In this document: piece after piece, positions 21,269-33,123 of the stretch
Layout of the letters: each line of letters begins with the position of its first letter
Position numbering within the stretch: the stretch's first letter is position 1
Assembly: GCA_019137255.1 (NCBI GenBank)
Contig: WPDH01000077.1
Coordinates: 1 to 50,061, forward strand
From: Corinectria fuckeliana
Taxonomy: Eukaryota; Ascomycota; Sordariomycetes; Hypocreales; Nectriaceae
Length of the DNA: 50,061 nucleotides
Direction: 5' to 3'
Program-made: the position numbers and the translations under genes
The notes under the pieces: generated by a model
The model's database searches: none
Seen by the model: the letters and a program-made list of their open reading frames with translations, nothing else
What the model was told of the DNA's origin: nothing

Positions 21269-23440
21269 CTACATCTTTTCGTGAGTAGCCATGAGAGAGC
21301 CTGGTGAACAAGGTTAGATAGGGACATTGCAGGAGTGCACGCTTGGCAAAGGGGGGCGGCTTACCAATGAAAGTTGTGACCAGGCGACTACGGACTTGGC
21401 AAATATCCTCGGGCACTAGCCAGATCGTAGCCCCGAGCTTTCGGGCAATGCTGATGCTCAACTTGGCATTCATATAGGCATCCTCATCGGTCTGACCAGC
21501 CGTCACGAGGTCATAGTCGACATAGCTGCTCTTCATACCATTCAGGACATCCAAGAAGAAGATACCCGAGCTGATGGCTGGGTCCTTGAAGGATCGGATT
21601 GCTGAGTTCCTACCACCCTTCTTCGACATGTCGTTGGCCCATCTCACCATCTCAGAGTCGGTGATTTCCCGCTTGCCCAGCTTCTGAGCCAACGAAGACA
21701 AGGTCACGGTGATGTTCTTGCGCATGAGCTGCCACACCAACCCAAGTGTGAGGGTTCTTTGACCGTCGGTGATGTCAGCGCCCTGGATACCAACAAGTGA
21801 AAAGCCAATCTGCTTGCCCAGCTCAATAGCGTAGTTGGTATTCTCAACAGCTTTGAACCTTGACATCTCTCCTCCATGCGCCGGTCGCTTGTTGACGTGG
21901 CGCAAGTTGACAGACCCAGGAATGACCTTTTCATAAGCCTGAAGAAGGACACTGCCGTCACGCAAGTCATCGAAAAATGACACGACGGCAGGCTGAACGT
22001 CCAAGCTATTGAGCCAGAGCGTGAATACTCTTGCCTCGCGCTCGCCTTCGGCATCGAAGTCCTCTACCTCGAGCTTCTCCTCTTCGGTGATGGGATCAAG
22101 AGCGGGATGAGTGTTGAAAAGATTGGCGACAAAGGCCAAGTTGAGCTTGGGGTTTCCGGCAACGAGAGACTTAGGGGTCAGGAACTTGCGACAATCGAGC
22201 TTGTCGGCCTCTTGAAGGACCCCTTCTGCCCTCTCCAGCAGGTCTCGTGTCTGTAGCGGGGCGCGAGTACATCCGTATTCGGAACCGATCTGCGAGAGCA
22301 ACACGGCGTAGTTCTCACCATCCTTGACATCGGTCGAGAAGTTGGCCACTCTGCGTTTGGGTGTCAGTCATGGCCCGTGGTGGGGGTGGAGAAGTCAGTA
22401 TACCTTCGGGGCCAGTTGGCCGCCTTGAGGTGGTAGTTGACCCATCGGAGCAGAATCTGCTCAGGGGGAAGCCGTAGGAACTGCTCAAGGGTCTCATCCT
22501 CATCCAGCAGACGATAGAGCTCGGGGTGGAGCTTGATGTCAATCTTGCCCAAGAGTCCGCGGCGGATGACCTGCCAAATGAGGCCGAGGATGAGATGCTC
22601 TCTGACCTCGATGATGTCGCCAGCGCCAATGTTGACGACAGAGCAACCAATTCCCTTTGCGGACTCAATAACAATGTTGTTGTTCTCGCTCATCTGGAAG
22701 GCATTGAGCTTTTTGGTCTTCCTACCAGGAATATTGAGGACTCGCTCGTCGATGGTGTCAGGGACACTGTCGTTGATGAGCTTGGCCAGTACTAGACCGT
22801 CTTTGCACTCGTCAAACATCTCGAAGGTATCGGTAGGGAACGGCAAACGGCTTGCGATATCGGCGTCACCAGCCAAAACAGCATTGATGTGACGAGTGAA
22901 TTCGGTTCGCTCATCCTCGTTGATGGTGTGGGTGATGTTGGCGTTTGAGCCTTGAACGTGGATCTTGCCGCTGACACTGCCTTTGGAGGTATGGCCACCG
23001 GTGCGCTGCGAGACAAGACCACCGCCGGCTGAAGGCGTAGGCCCTGTAGACATGCGCTTCTGGGCAGGTGACGATTCGCGGAGCTTAGAAATGAGCTGAG
23101 GAGCGGGGTCAGCAACGGGGGGGAACTGTGCATTTGTAGTGCGGGCTTACCCCGACATAGTCTTCAAGCTCGACGCGCCGTGAGGAATCGAGCTCGACTT
23201 CCTTGAGGGCTTGGCGGACGACGTCATAAGGCTGGTTCTCGCTCTGCTGCGTGGCCTTGATGGCTGTGGCCTCGTCGAGGTAGCCCTTGTCATCGACGTC
23301 TAGTCGTTGGAAGGCATCGGATAAGGAGAAGATCTCGTTCTGCGGAAACTGAGGAAATTTCCTGCAAAGGGCTACCGGGTTAGCAGAGGCCGCTCGAGAG
23401 ATTCCGGGGTTACCGACCTCTGAAGCTTCAGAACATTCAT
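21269..23440 (-). CDS. SAC6: Fimbrin (actin-bundling protein, Sac6/FimA)
   Basis: Five exons on the minus strand (23440-23418, 23361-23151, 23095-22404, 22350-21365, 21300-21269) give 647 residues, standard for fimbrin. An N-terminal EF-hand region (SLSDAFQRLDVDDKGYLDE) is followed by four calponin-homology domains forming two actin-binding modules. Recognisable segments are FPTDTFEMFDECKDGLVLAKL, LILGLIWQVIRRG, RTLTLGLVWQLMRKN and IRSFKDPAISSGIFFLDVL. Fimbrin cross-links filaments in endocytic patches and at the subapical collar of hyphae. The short last exon encodes only GSLMATHEKM. Intron 1 must use the unusual 5' site GTCGGT to keep frame; a better-looking GTAACC four bases on would shift it. 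The gene converges on the sterol acyltransferase gene, with 191 bp between stops. Confidence 0.96.
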
Positions 23441-24403
23441 AGCGGGGGAGGATTGCGCAGGGACGCGGCAAAGCGGCCTAGCGAGAGTGATTGCGGTATG
23501 AAGAAGGTGGCTCTACACGAGAGACGCAGACAGATACGAAGCCAGCGAAGAACGGCCGACAGCTGTGCGAAGAGCCCCGGGGTTCGTCAAGCCGAAGTCT
23601 GGGACAGCGATGAGGGCTATGATGCGAGGGAGAATTGGGCACCTGGCGACCACCTTCAGAGAGAGGAGATGGATGACCTGGGCCAAGTTAAGTAAGGTAC
23701 CTACCACCTACCTTATAGGTACTACTAGTAGGCGGTGGCGCCTGAGTCGTGGTGGGGAGATAGCGGGGGCGGGGTCGGTGCTGGAGGGGACGCCAAAGGT
23801 ACTTTAGAACTGATGCGGTAGCCGAGCGAGATCTTGTACCTCCGTTGTCGACGGCGGCGCCGGGAGCTGCCCTCTTTTATGTCCGATGGACAGCGAGCGA
23901 ATTTCGCAGGAGCCAGCCGGTGGTGATGTAATAATTTAATTAATACCGGCACAGCTGCGCCCACTTGACCACGGGCGTCCGCTTTTAGAACTTGGAATGC
24001 CACAGTAGGAGTGTTCTGCCGCCTAATCAGGCATCTACCAGTTGTCGCCCAAGGGGCATTTCATCAACGATAGCCTTGTAATTGTTTCGTACTTGCCCAC
24101 CTGCCCACCTACCTTAGTCCGTGGTTGACGAAACCTGCGAGCCAAGCCCCGCTGACGTGCGTAAGGCGTAGGTAAGGCTTTGTCGAACCTTTATTTTATT
24201 TTTTTTGCTCCCCGGACTGGGAATCCTGTAAGCCGACGCGTACACAGCAGGCACACGAGACGCAATTCGTAGCCACCACACACCAGGCATCGATCAAGCC
24301 CCCAATTCTTGTCCCGACTTGTCTGGGTCTATCTTGGCAGCCTGCAGGCACCAGCCACACTCACCCACCAGCGGCCCGACGAGCCCTACAGTTGAATATC
24401 CCC
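23441..24403. other. Intergenic, divergent fimbrin and RING-like gene promoters
   Basis: Both neighbours read outward. The stretch holds short GTACCTACC / AGGTAGGT words at about 23695-23730 and 24100-24115, a common low-complexity feature of this region, and an AT-rich patch at about 23925-23945. No gene is supported. Confidence 0.5.
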
Positions 24404-25232
24404 ATGTCGCTCTGCAAAGTCTGCGAGGAGCCGCTTGTGCTGCCCTTGGATCCCGAGGACGCCGGCACTGATCACGCTGTAGGCTCCGATACCGTCCCTG
24501 ATGACCTCGGGCTACGATGCGGCTGTCATTTTCACTGGTATGTTTAGTCTTCCCAATCGGGGACTGTCCTCTCTCTGCGACGACTGAACCGCCCCCAGGC
24601 AGTGTTTGCTGGACCAATCTTCCGATATAGTTCTGTCCCTCAAGTGCCCCAGCTGCGATACGTACTTGCCCGTCAATGAAGCTGGGCCCTCCGTTACGAA
24701 CCCATTCCTTCCCACTGCTGCTGGGGTCGCAATTCTGTCGAAATACGTCAACGAGGGCGGGGTCCAGGATAACCTCGACATCTTGCCGTCCATCACTGAG
24801 GAGGCCTATCTCGAGACTCATCCCGACGCCCGTCCGGCCCGCGCTCTCCACGTCATGTGCGCCGAGGGCGATGTCAGCGGTATCGTTGAGCTGCTACGCG
24901 ATGCAAGCGATGAAGTGGACGACATGGGCTCTCTGATTCGATACCAGGATCCTCTCGGCGAGATGCAAAGCGGACTTCACCATGCAATCGAGCACGCCCA
25001 AGACGAGGTCGTTTGGCTGCTTCTCTGGTTGTCCTCCACCCTTCCCAATGGAGCGTTCCCTGAATCGGCTCGGCAAGCAGCAGAGTCGCTGGGAATTGGC
25101 CGTCTGCAGGTGACCACGGATGATGACATTCGCGGCCTTCAAGATGCCAAGGGGCAGACGGCGGTCGCCCTCGCTCAGCAGCTTCAGGGACCGTGGACGG
25201 CGTTGCTTGAAGCCGGCATCTTATCGATATGA
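24404..25232 (+). CDS. RING-like zinc-binding protein with ankyrin-type C-terminus
   Basis: Two exons (24404-24537, 24599-25232) give 255 residues. Zinc ligands are easy to see. They are C4 and C7 (CKVC), then C39, C41, H42, H44 and C47 (CGCHFHWQC), then C61 and C64 (CPSC). This spacing is close to a RING or RING-like finger. The C-terminal half has two ankyrin-like helix pairs, ALHVMCAEGDVSGIVELL and GLHHAIEHAQDEVVWLLL. A RING finger would imply E3 ubiquitin-ligase activity, with the ankyrin part selecting a partner, but neither role can be shown from sequence. I recognise it only as a conserved-looking fungal protein without a specific name. The start ATG is in good context (CCCATGT) and the intron joins in phase 2 inside a Trp codon. 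Confidence 0.82.
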
Positions 25233-25834
25233 GGGGCGAAAGTCCACGTTCACTATTGTTAGTAGAATCAATATGGCCGAGTCTCCGAATGCCTGTGTAT
25301 TCAGAGTTGAGCAAATGTGCAACAGCGCCCAAAGTTGAAGCGGAAATAGTGGCTGAGCATTGTTCGCAAGCCCCAGTTGGACCCACTATTGTCGTCCAGG
25401 GGCTGTGACTTAATTACTGGTGGCTGACCCTGGCTCCAGTGTCGTCACCGCCAAACCGGCTCATGAACGTCGTTTTGCGAGATGCAACTGTCTGACATCT
25501 TATCTGTCCTCACTGATTATATGCTTATGCAAGTTCAACCGGAACGATCCATTTGGACTTACTCTTCTTATCTGTACCTACAGCGGCTGTTGCCGTATTC
25601 GTGCCCTCATTCCTCATTTCCACTCACAATCACGAGTCCTTAATTGCCCTTGTTGCCATCGGAAGCTCGCGCCAAGACACCCGCTGTATCTGCTTCCTGC
25701 GGAGCGAGCCCATCACGTTGGCTTCAAGCCGCTTGCGGACGCGTTCCTTCTTGTCCTTGCCCTCCTTGCGACCAGTTGTTGAGCACGCTGTCACGGCTCG
25801 CCCTGTCGTATGGCCACACGCGTCTGCCTCAACC
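25233..25834. other. Intergenic, RING-like gene to DDHD gene
   Basis: The distal part is a pyrimidine-rich leader of the downstream gene. It is open in the same frame back to 25553, but no ATG occurs there before 25835. No separate gene is supported. Confidence 0.5.
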
Positions 25835-28800
25835 ATGGCACCGGGGCAACCTGAGAAGAAGGCAGAGCAGTCTTACCTGAGCTCTGCTGTCAACTCGATC
25901 AATCCTTGGGCAAGCGGCCGCAGTACAACCCTGACTCAGAGCGGAAAGGAAGAGCAGATTCGCCCTGTCGCTCCAGCCAAACCAGACGACCACAGCACCA
26001 CTCACCTTTACGGCCAGAGTTTCAAGACATACCCCCCAGACTGCCCGCCTCTCAAAGTCCAATGGTTTCATGCTGTAGATGTATGAAATCCCTTTTGTTT
26101 CCCCCCATGACCGGAATCCGGCTAATCCGGTTCATAGGTTCCTAAACGAAAACCTCACCTTACCCCCACAACCAAAACACCCACTCAGCCTCCGCAACCC
26201 CCAGCTCAACCCAAGAAATTCTCTGCTTTTTCAGTCTCTGACTCAAGGTCACTTGAGAGTGAGTATCAAAAGCTCTTAGAGGCAACAGAACACGACCAGG
26301 TTCCCAGTGCGGGGGACACTCGTTTGGCCTCCCGGAAGAGAAAGGCAGATGCACGCAATTCGAGCCCTGGGCCGTCCTCCACTGTCTCTTCCGCTTCAGA
26401 AAATACTGTAAATGTGCCTGTGAACGAAGACTTCCTATTTGATGTTGACATTGGGGCCCGAGAACTGGGCCCCGTGTACTGGCTTGGGCCGATCTACGAA
26501 GGTTTGGCACCACTCTACTCATCAGCATCGACGTAGACCTGACACTGTTTAGTTCGACGTGGAACTTGGTTCTACCAGGATGGATCGAATCTTCGTTCGT
26601 GCGAAGAGAATCTTGCCGCGCAGCTCGAGGAGGTTGGTCTTCGCTCGTCCCAACTGGAACTTACCTAACTTGGCTTGAAGGGATATCTCAAGATGAAGCC
26701 ATGGCTGTATCCAGGTAATGAAATCGATTCTCTCGGGTATGGAAGCAGTGACTAAGTGGTGATTCAGTGAGAGATCGCAGCTTATCCGGGACGAAGAGGC
26801 TCGTTACCCCGAAAACTTCACGGGAAAACCTCAGGGCAACCACGACGTCGTCATCGTCCGCGGTCACGTTCAATCCCATCAACGCGGCGTCTTCTCAAAC
26901 CCAGACTCCACCACAACTACAAACCCACCGACTATTCGGAACTTACATGAATAGTGTCGTTACTTACCAAGATTCCAATACAGCCTGGCTATCGTCCGAC
27001 AGCATGCTATCCTGGGTAACATCTTCGGTCTATGAGAGATTTTCCGGTGGGGGCTACATGAGTGGTGTGAAATTGATTCGAGGATACGCGGAGCCGAGCA
27101 AGCAAAAGGAAAAGAAGAAGGAAAAGGACAACGACAGTGATGAAAAGGTTCCCCCGGCCACAGCGGAAAGTGGTACCGAGCTGGATGAAAGGCAGCAGAT
27201 ATTATTGAAACGCAGATCCGCACCACCAACAACTCGACCGTCTCAAGATGGATCCTCACAAGCTAGCCAGCCAGGAACAGGCGACGGCGATTCCCGAGAG
27301 CTTAAGCTTCAACGACAAATTTCGTCGCTGATCGAGAACGAAGAGAGGAGCAAAGCTACAACAGAAGAGGAGATTCGAAGGCAAGAAGAACAAGAAATAA
27401 AAGACGATTACAATGCCCAAGCGGGAGAGACACAGGGCCGAGACATAGAGCATCTTGTGTTGGTAACGCATGGCATTGGTCAGCGTCTTAGTCTTCGGTA
27501 TGTCGTTTGCTGTGCTTTTCTCCATCGACAGTGAACTAAGTCTCACGTAGCATGGAAAGCGTCAACTTTGTTCACGATGTCAACGTCCTACGCAAAACGA
27601 TCAAGTCTGTCTACGCGAACTCGGCGGATTTGAAGGCACTCAACTCCGAGTTAGGCACCGGCCCAGGCAATTGTCGGGTGCAGGTGCTACCGGTCTGCTG
27701 GAGGCATCTTTTGGACTTTCCCAAGAAACAAGAGAAGAAGGGAGAGCATGACCTAGGGGAGGTTGTTGACGACGAAGATGACTGTGAGTGAATCCAAGAT
27801 TAGTCCGGACCTCCAGAGATTATGATTGATTAACCTCAAACCAGATCCTTCGTTGGAGGATATTACCATTGAAGGAATGGCCTTTGCTCGGTCACTGATA
27901 TCTGACTTGGCACTAGATGTTCTGCTGTACCAAAGCTCTTACCGTAAGCAGATTACGAAAATTGTTCTCAAGGAGTGTAACAGGATTTTCAAGCTCTTCA
28001 AAGACAGAAACCCAGAGTTCAATGGCAAGGTTCATGTTCTAGGCCACTCTTTGGGTTCTGCCATCCTTTTCGACGTCCTCTGTAAGCAGAAGGGCCCGGT
28101 TGAAGAGCAGAAGACGCCGTTGCGCTTTTGGCCACCTCAAGGACATCACGAGACATCTGCGAGAGACGCGGAGTCTGGTCTTGACTTTGACGTTGAGGAC
28201 TTTTTCTGTCTAGGTTCCCCGGTGGGACTGTTCCAGATGTTAAAAGGCCGGTACGACACCCATCCTTCCCACTCCTTTAGGAGTACTTACTTGGTTGATC
28301 CCCATTATAACTGACTTCGAAAAACAGGACCATAGCTGCACGACGGTCCCCCCAAACCATCCCATCCGAGGCCCTCTTAGATGCAAAACCCGTTGACGAT
28401 GCACTTCGTACAACTACTCTGAGTGCAGAGGATAATCACATGTCCTCCATCACCGGCTTCCCTACGTCGGTATCTTCCCCAAAGGTCGGACAATTGTTCA
28501 ACATTTTCCATCCATCAGACCCCATAAGCTACCGCTTGGAGCCGCTGATATCGCCACTGATGTCCACGCTGAAACCGCAACTGCTTCCCTACACCAAGAA
28601 GGGTATCTTTGGTAATGTAGCTCCGCAAGGCTTGACCGGCATTGGAGCCAAGGTTGGACAGAGCGTCAGCGGAATGTGGTCAAGCTTGAGTGCTGGTATT
28701 GCCACCAACATATTAAACCACACCTTGGGAATTAGCAGCAACGAGGTGGCTCGAATGACGGAAAACAACGGACAGGGAGACGCTGCGAACTCTGAGAGTC

Positions 28801-29295
28801 AAGTTGGCGAGGTGGCGGCCGATGCTTTGAAGTTGAGAGAGAAGACGGATGCACGGAAGAAGCAACTTGCCGACTCCGCGACACTTGAGGCCGGCTCTGA
28901 AATGGGTGGACACAGCGCGACACTGATAGACGACGAACTAGAGACACTCTACTCCAGGTTTCAGCAGAGGCGGGCAGAGCAAGTTAAGGACGGCGAGACG
29001 CCGAACACGCAGGAGGACCGCAAGGCCCGCAAAATGCGCAGAGAAGAGGGCAAAGTGCGAGCGTTGAATCGCAATGGGCGGGTGGACTACAGCATTCAAG
29101 AGTAAGTCGGACATGAGAAGGATTTAGGCAGGCTGGCAGGGCTAATGTGACATTAGAAGCGTCCTCGACTTCAACCCGATCACAACGATTGCATCGCACA
29201 TGGGGTACTGGGCGGATGAGGACGTCAACCACTTTATCCTTTCCCAGTTGCTGTCCTACCGGTCCAGTAAGAGGGAAGGTGACGTGAAGAAGTGA
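25835..29295 (+). CDS. DDHD-domain phosphatidic-acid-preferring phospholipase A1
   Basis: Nine exons (25835-26080, 26138-26501, 26553-26632, 26681-26714, 26768-27497, 27551-27783, 27845-28250, 28328-29101, 29157-29295) give 1001 residues. The N-terminal part resembles the conserved front of PA-PLA1 enzymes (RRGTWFYQDGS, LEEGYLKMKPW). HLVLVTHGIGQ precedes the serine-hydrolase nucleophile elbow GHSLG at residues 629-633. The DDHD domain carries DFFCLGSPVGLF, FNIFHPSDPISYRLEPLI and, near the end, SHMGYWADEDVNHFIL, which together hold the conserved D, D, H and D. Yeast Ddl1 (YOR022C) is the likely counterpart; it acts on cardiolipin or phosphatidic acid linked to mitochondria. A Lys/Glu-rich linker (KQKEKKKEKDNDSDE) and a basic helix near residue 930 (RKARKMRREEGK) are fungal additions. 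Exon 4 is only 34 bp. All joins preserve frame. Confidence 0.93.
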
Positions 29296-29920
29296 CGGGT
29301 TGGTTGTTGACCGAGGAGACAACCGAGGCTGACGACGAGGGGTTGGCGAGGAGCTTCACTATGGCACGGGGGGGGTAGATACAGTCGGTGGGCCATGAAC
29401 TGAGATAATTGGTCTTCAGGGCTGCCTACAAGATGTGTAACTAGCCGAGGTCAACATGAGATAGAATGAAGCAGTCTATTACCGGCAAGGAAGGCCTGTG
29501 ACGGCTGAGGACAAGCCAAAGCCCTGTTGATTCGAGATCATAACTTAAGCCTTAGCATTACCGCCAGACCTGGGTCGTTATCTGCAGGTACTCGGAAGGT
29601 CACGCTTTCTCAGGTCATACTAGGTGCCTGAGTACCTGTACCAAGTGCGCCATCAAAAACAGCAGCGATAACTAAATACTTAAAGACAGCGTGCCGGCAG
29701 CATGGTGGGACTGCGGCTGAGTTCTCCTCGACGAGCCTGAACGACGGCAGCTCCTAAACGAGCTGAGGCGGCCATTCTAGGATCATTTCGTCATCTTTCT
29801 GTCACACGTGACTTTGGGTGACTCGAGAGTTTCTGAGAACGTAGCCTAACCTGACGCACTTCCCAAACTGCATCACCAAGGCTCTTGTTTTTGTAAGTAG
29901 TTTCAATGTAAAGAAACACC
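29296..29920. other. Intergenic, DDHD gene to SRAP gene
   Basis: This is 3' region of the DDHD gene followed by the SRAP promoter. A TCACACGTGAC element lies about 110 bp before the SRAP start. GGTACTC/GAGTACC words occur at about 29587-29640. No gene is supported. Confidence 0.5.
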
Positions 29921-31160
29921 ATGTGCGGTCGGTACGCTTTGGCTCTGGTAAGTAGTCGCGCTATTCTCTATTCTCCCACCTATTCATCATGGCACGCAGC
30001 GACCATCCCAGGTTCGCCAGATGCTCGAGGATGACGACATGCCGGTCGAAGATGCCCCAGAGGACGAAGGGGACCAGGCACCTCGAAATACTTACAACTT
30101 TGCACCGACTTACCACGGTATCGTCTACCGGGCGGAAACACCTGACTGGGGATCGGGTTCTCAACACAGCCGGGAAGAAGCCGAAACCGCCCATGCTCCG
30201 GCCCCGAGCACCACCAACTTGGACCCTGTCAAATACAAGCTTCAGTCCATGAAATGGGGTTTGGTTCCTTCCTGGAGCAAGCGAAAGCCCGAGTATGGCA
30301 CGATGCTCAAGACCATCAATTGCAGGAGCGACTCCTTGAGCACGCCAGGCGGCATGTGGGCGTCCATGAAGGCACGCAAGCGGTGCGTTGTCGTCGCGCA
30401 GGGATTCTTCGAGTGGCTCAAGGTCGGCTCCAAGGAAAAGATGCCGTATTTCGTCAAGAGGGAGGATGGCCACCTCATGTGCTTCGCCGGGCTCTGGGAT
30501 TGTGTGCAGTACGAAGGTGAGAAAGGCGCTGGCATGATACAGCGGAGCACGCCCTTACCATTCGCAGGCTCGGACGAGAAGACCTACACCTACACCATTA
30601 TTACCACCGATTCCAACAAGCAATTGAAGTTTCTGCACGACCGCATGCCGGTCGTATTGGACCATGGCTCCGATGATCTCAAGATGTGGCTCGATCCTTG
30701 TCGCCGTGAATGGTCTCGTGAGCTCCAGGGTTTGCTCAAGCCCTTTGACGGAAAGCTCAGCGTCTACCCGGTAACGAAAGATGTCGGGAAAGTGGGCAAC
30801 AACTCGCCGTCTTTCATCATCCCCTTGGACAGTAAAGAGAACAAGTCTAATATCGCAAACTTATTTGCCAACGCCTCGTCGAAGAGAAATGACGCAAGGC
30901 CCAGAGAATCCAAGGATGAGCCCCCAAGTCTGATTGAGTCCCACGATGAGGAGTCTTTAGAGAGTCCTGGCAACGGTCAGTCGCATGGGACGAAGCGGAA
31001 AGCGCCAGCTATCTCAAGTCATGGAGGAAAGTCGGCCGACCTCACTAAGCGACGGGGTCGCAGCAAGATAAGCGCAACTTCAAACCAGGCTAGGAGCCCG
31101 GACACAGTTAAGGGTAAAGAAAGCCGGAAGATCACAAACTTCTTTACAAGTAAAGTCTAA
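29921..31160 (+). CDS. SRAP-domain protein, HMCES/YedK type (abasic-site DNA-protein crosslinker)
   Basis: Two exons (29921-29947, 30012-31160) give 391 residues. The first exon encodes only MCGRYALAL, so the catalytic Cys2, exposed after removal of Met1, sits alone in a nine-codon exon. Other SRAP active-site residues are visible: Asn in INCRSDSL, Glu in QGFFEW and His in LHDRMPVVLD. The substrate-channel motif MKWGLVPSW is also present. SRAP proteins form a thiazolidine crosslink with abasic sites in single-stranded DNA and shield them during replication. After residue about 270 the chain is disordered and basic (KRRGRSK). It ends SRKITNFFTSKV, which resembles a PCNA-interacting box with the leading Gln replaced. 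That feature would fit the PCNA binding known for human HMCES. Confidence 0.93.
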
Positions 31161-31886
31161 AGGTGTCCTCTATAGTGCTTTAGCGCAGGTGTCTGTCTTT
31201 AGTATGTTTAATAACGCTAGTGGGTGATGTGCTGTTTGTATCTCAAGTTATATTCCCTATGCCCTTCCTTTTCCCACGGTCTCATTCCTGAGAAGCTTCG
31301 GATTCTTGTAAACGGAACATGTGTTTTATTCTCAGAGAACATCGTCGTGATCATGAGATTGATTAGCAAGGGTTCCATGTTCTCTCGCACCAAGCTGATT
31401 AGGTTGGGTGGCGAAGATGGAAGACAAGCCGAACAGCCTAATTGGGAGAATGCCTAACAACAGTGACGAGTAACTTGTGGCCATGAAGAGCCGAAGGGAT
31501 CCGTCGTTGGGTGCACTTGAAAGGCGTGACGGTGTCCGACAGCAGCTTGTCACACTGTTCGGATAGGGACGCTCTACCCGCCCTCGGATTTCCCCAGACT
31601 CTCCGACGTTAGCACTTCTCCCTCGCTCCCAGATGCCCCAGTCGGATCTGTGCCGGCTTATTGATTGATTCGTCCACTTGGTTGACCTCTGGGCACTGTA
31701 CTGCACCCTGTACCAATACGTACAATGCGGGGAGGTGAGAGACGGACGATGGAGAGGAGGCAGAATCATGTCACTACTTACTTATAGGCAGTCAAGTTCT
31801 TTTCAGTTCTATCCAACTTACTTACCTGCCTACATCACGTATCATCCATCACCCTGTCGTCTTCGCCCACACCAAGCCCAGTCAGT
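31161..31886. other. Intergenic, SRAP gene to decarboxylase
   Basis: No gene supported. The last 150 bp form the promoter and leader of the decarboxylase, with pyrimidine-rich tracts at about 31800-31860. Short antisense frames have no family features. Confidence 0.5.
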
Positions 31887-32978
31887 ATGCTCGGAAAAGT
31901 TGCACTGGAGGAGGCATTCGCCCTACCCCGATTCCACGAGAAGACACGGTGGTGGGCCTCTCTTTTCGCGGTCGACCCCGACAAGCATGCTGCTGAGATC
32001 ACAGACCTCACCAACACTCGCATCAAGTACATGGACAAGCACGGCGTCGGATATACCATCTTGTCCTACACGGCGCCGGGAGTCCAAGACGTTTGGGACC
32101 CCGTTGAGGCTCAGGCGCTCGCCGTGGAGGTCAACGACTACGTTGCGGATGCCATCAAGCCGCACCCAGACCGCCTCGGCGCCTTTGCGTAAGTGACGTC
32201 CGCACGTGGACGGCGTCGAGAGCCTTCGACCTGAACCAACTAACTCGCGCCCTCGCTCCCTCCCCCTAGCACCTTGTCAATGCATGACCCTTCGCAAGCT
32301 GCTGCCGAGCTGGAGCGCTGTGTGGCCGAGCTTGGCTTCAAGGGAGCCCTCATCAACGACACCCAGCGCGCGGGCCACGACGGAGACGACATGGTCTTCT
32401 ACGACGGCCCTGAGTGGGACGTCTTCTGGGCCAAGGTCGCTGAACTGGACGTTCCGTTCTACCTCCATCCCAGAAACCCCACAGGCTCGATCCACGACAA
32501 GCTGTGGGCGAAGAGGAAGTGGCTCATCGGCCCGCCCCTGAGCTTCGCGCAGGGCGTCAGTCTCCATCTGCTCGGCATGGTCACCAACGGCGTCTTCGAC
32601 CGCCACCCGAGGCTGCAGATCATCATCGGCCACCTGGGAGAGCACATCCCCTTTGACCTCTGGAGGATCAACCACTGGTTCGAAGACGTCAAGAAGCCAC
32701 TTGGTCTGGCATGCAAAAAGACGATTCGCGACTACTTTGCGGAGAACATCTGGATCACCACAAGCGGCCATTTTTCCACTCCTACCTTGGAATACTGCAT
32801 CACCGAGATTGGCGCCGATCGCGTTCTGTTCTCTATTGATTATCCTTTCGAGTCGTTTGGGGACGCCTGCGACTGGTACGACGGGGTGAGACTACCGGGA
32901 GACGACCATGTGAAGAAGATTGGCAAGGACAATGCCAAGAGATTGTTCAAGCTCGGTGCCTTTAAGGACTCTGAATAG
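31887..32978 (+). CDS. dhbD: 2,3-dihydroxybenzoate decarboxylase (amidohydrolase 2 family)
   Basis: Two exons (31887-32188, 32270-32978) give 336 residues. The protein starts MLGKVALEEAFALPRF and closely follows the Aspergillus 2,3-dihydroxybenzoate decarboxylases. Metal ligands fall at the expected positions: Glu8 in ALEEAF, His167 in YLHPRN and Asp291 in FSIDYPF. The catalytic GHLGEH is present, as is GVDxxILSYTAPG-like wording (HGVGYTILSYTAPG). The position two after Glu8 is Ala, as in this subgroup, rather than the His of resorcylate decarboxylases. The enzyme releases CO2 from 2,3-dihydroxybenzoate to give catechol in a cofactor-light, cytosolic reaction used in salicylate and indole breakdown. 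Related fungal enzymes act on salicylate itself, so the exact aromatic acid is uncertain. An amino-acid permease lies next downstream, but a functional link is not shown. Confidence 0.94.
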
Positions 32979-33052
32979 TCGAAAGATGTGCTTCAAGTAG
33001 CGTACAGAGCGAGGCGAGTGATGCTAGGCAACACCACCCTTTCCGTCCAAGC

Positions 33053-33060
33053 TATAAAAA
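33053..33060 (+). promoter_or_regulatory. TATA-like box
   Basis: TATAAAAA lies 71 bp upstream of a small ATG-initiated frame and only 75 bp after the decarboxylase stop codon. It could be a promoter element for a short transcript or simply AT-rich 3' UTR. Confidence 0.3.
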
Positions 33061-33123
33061 CATGTCTTCAGAGATCCTCCCATTCCTGCATCGTCCGAAA
33101 CTGACTTGACTGTTGTAGGAGCC

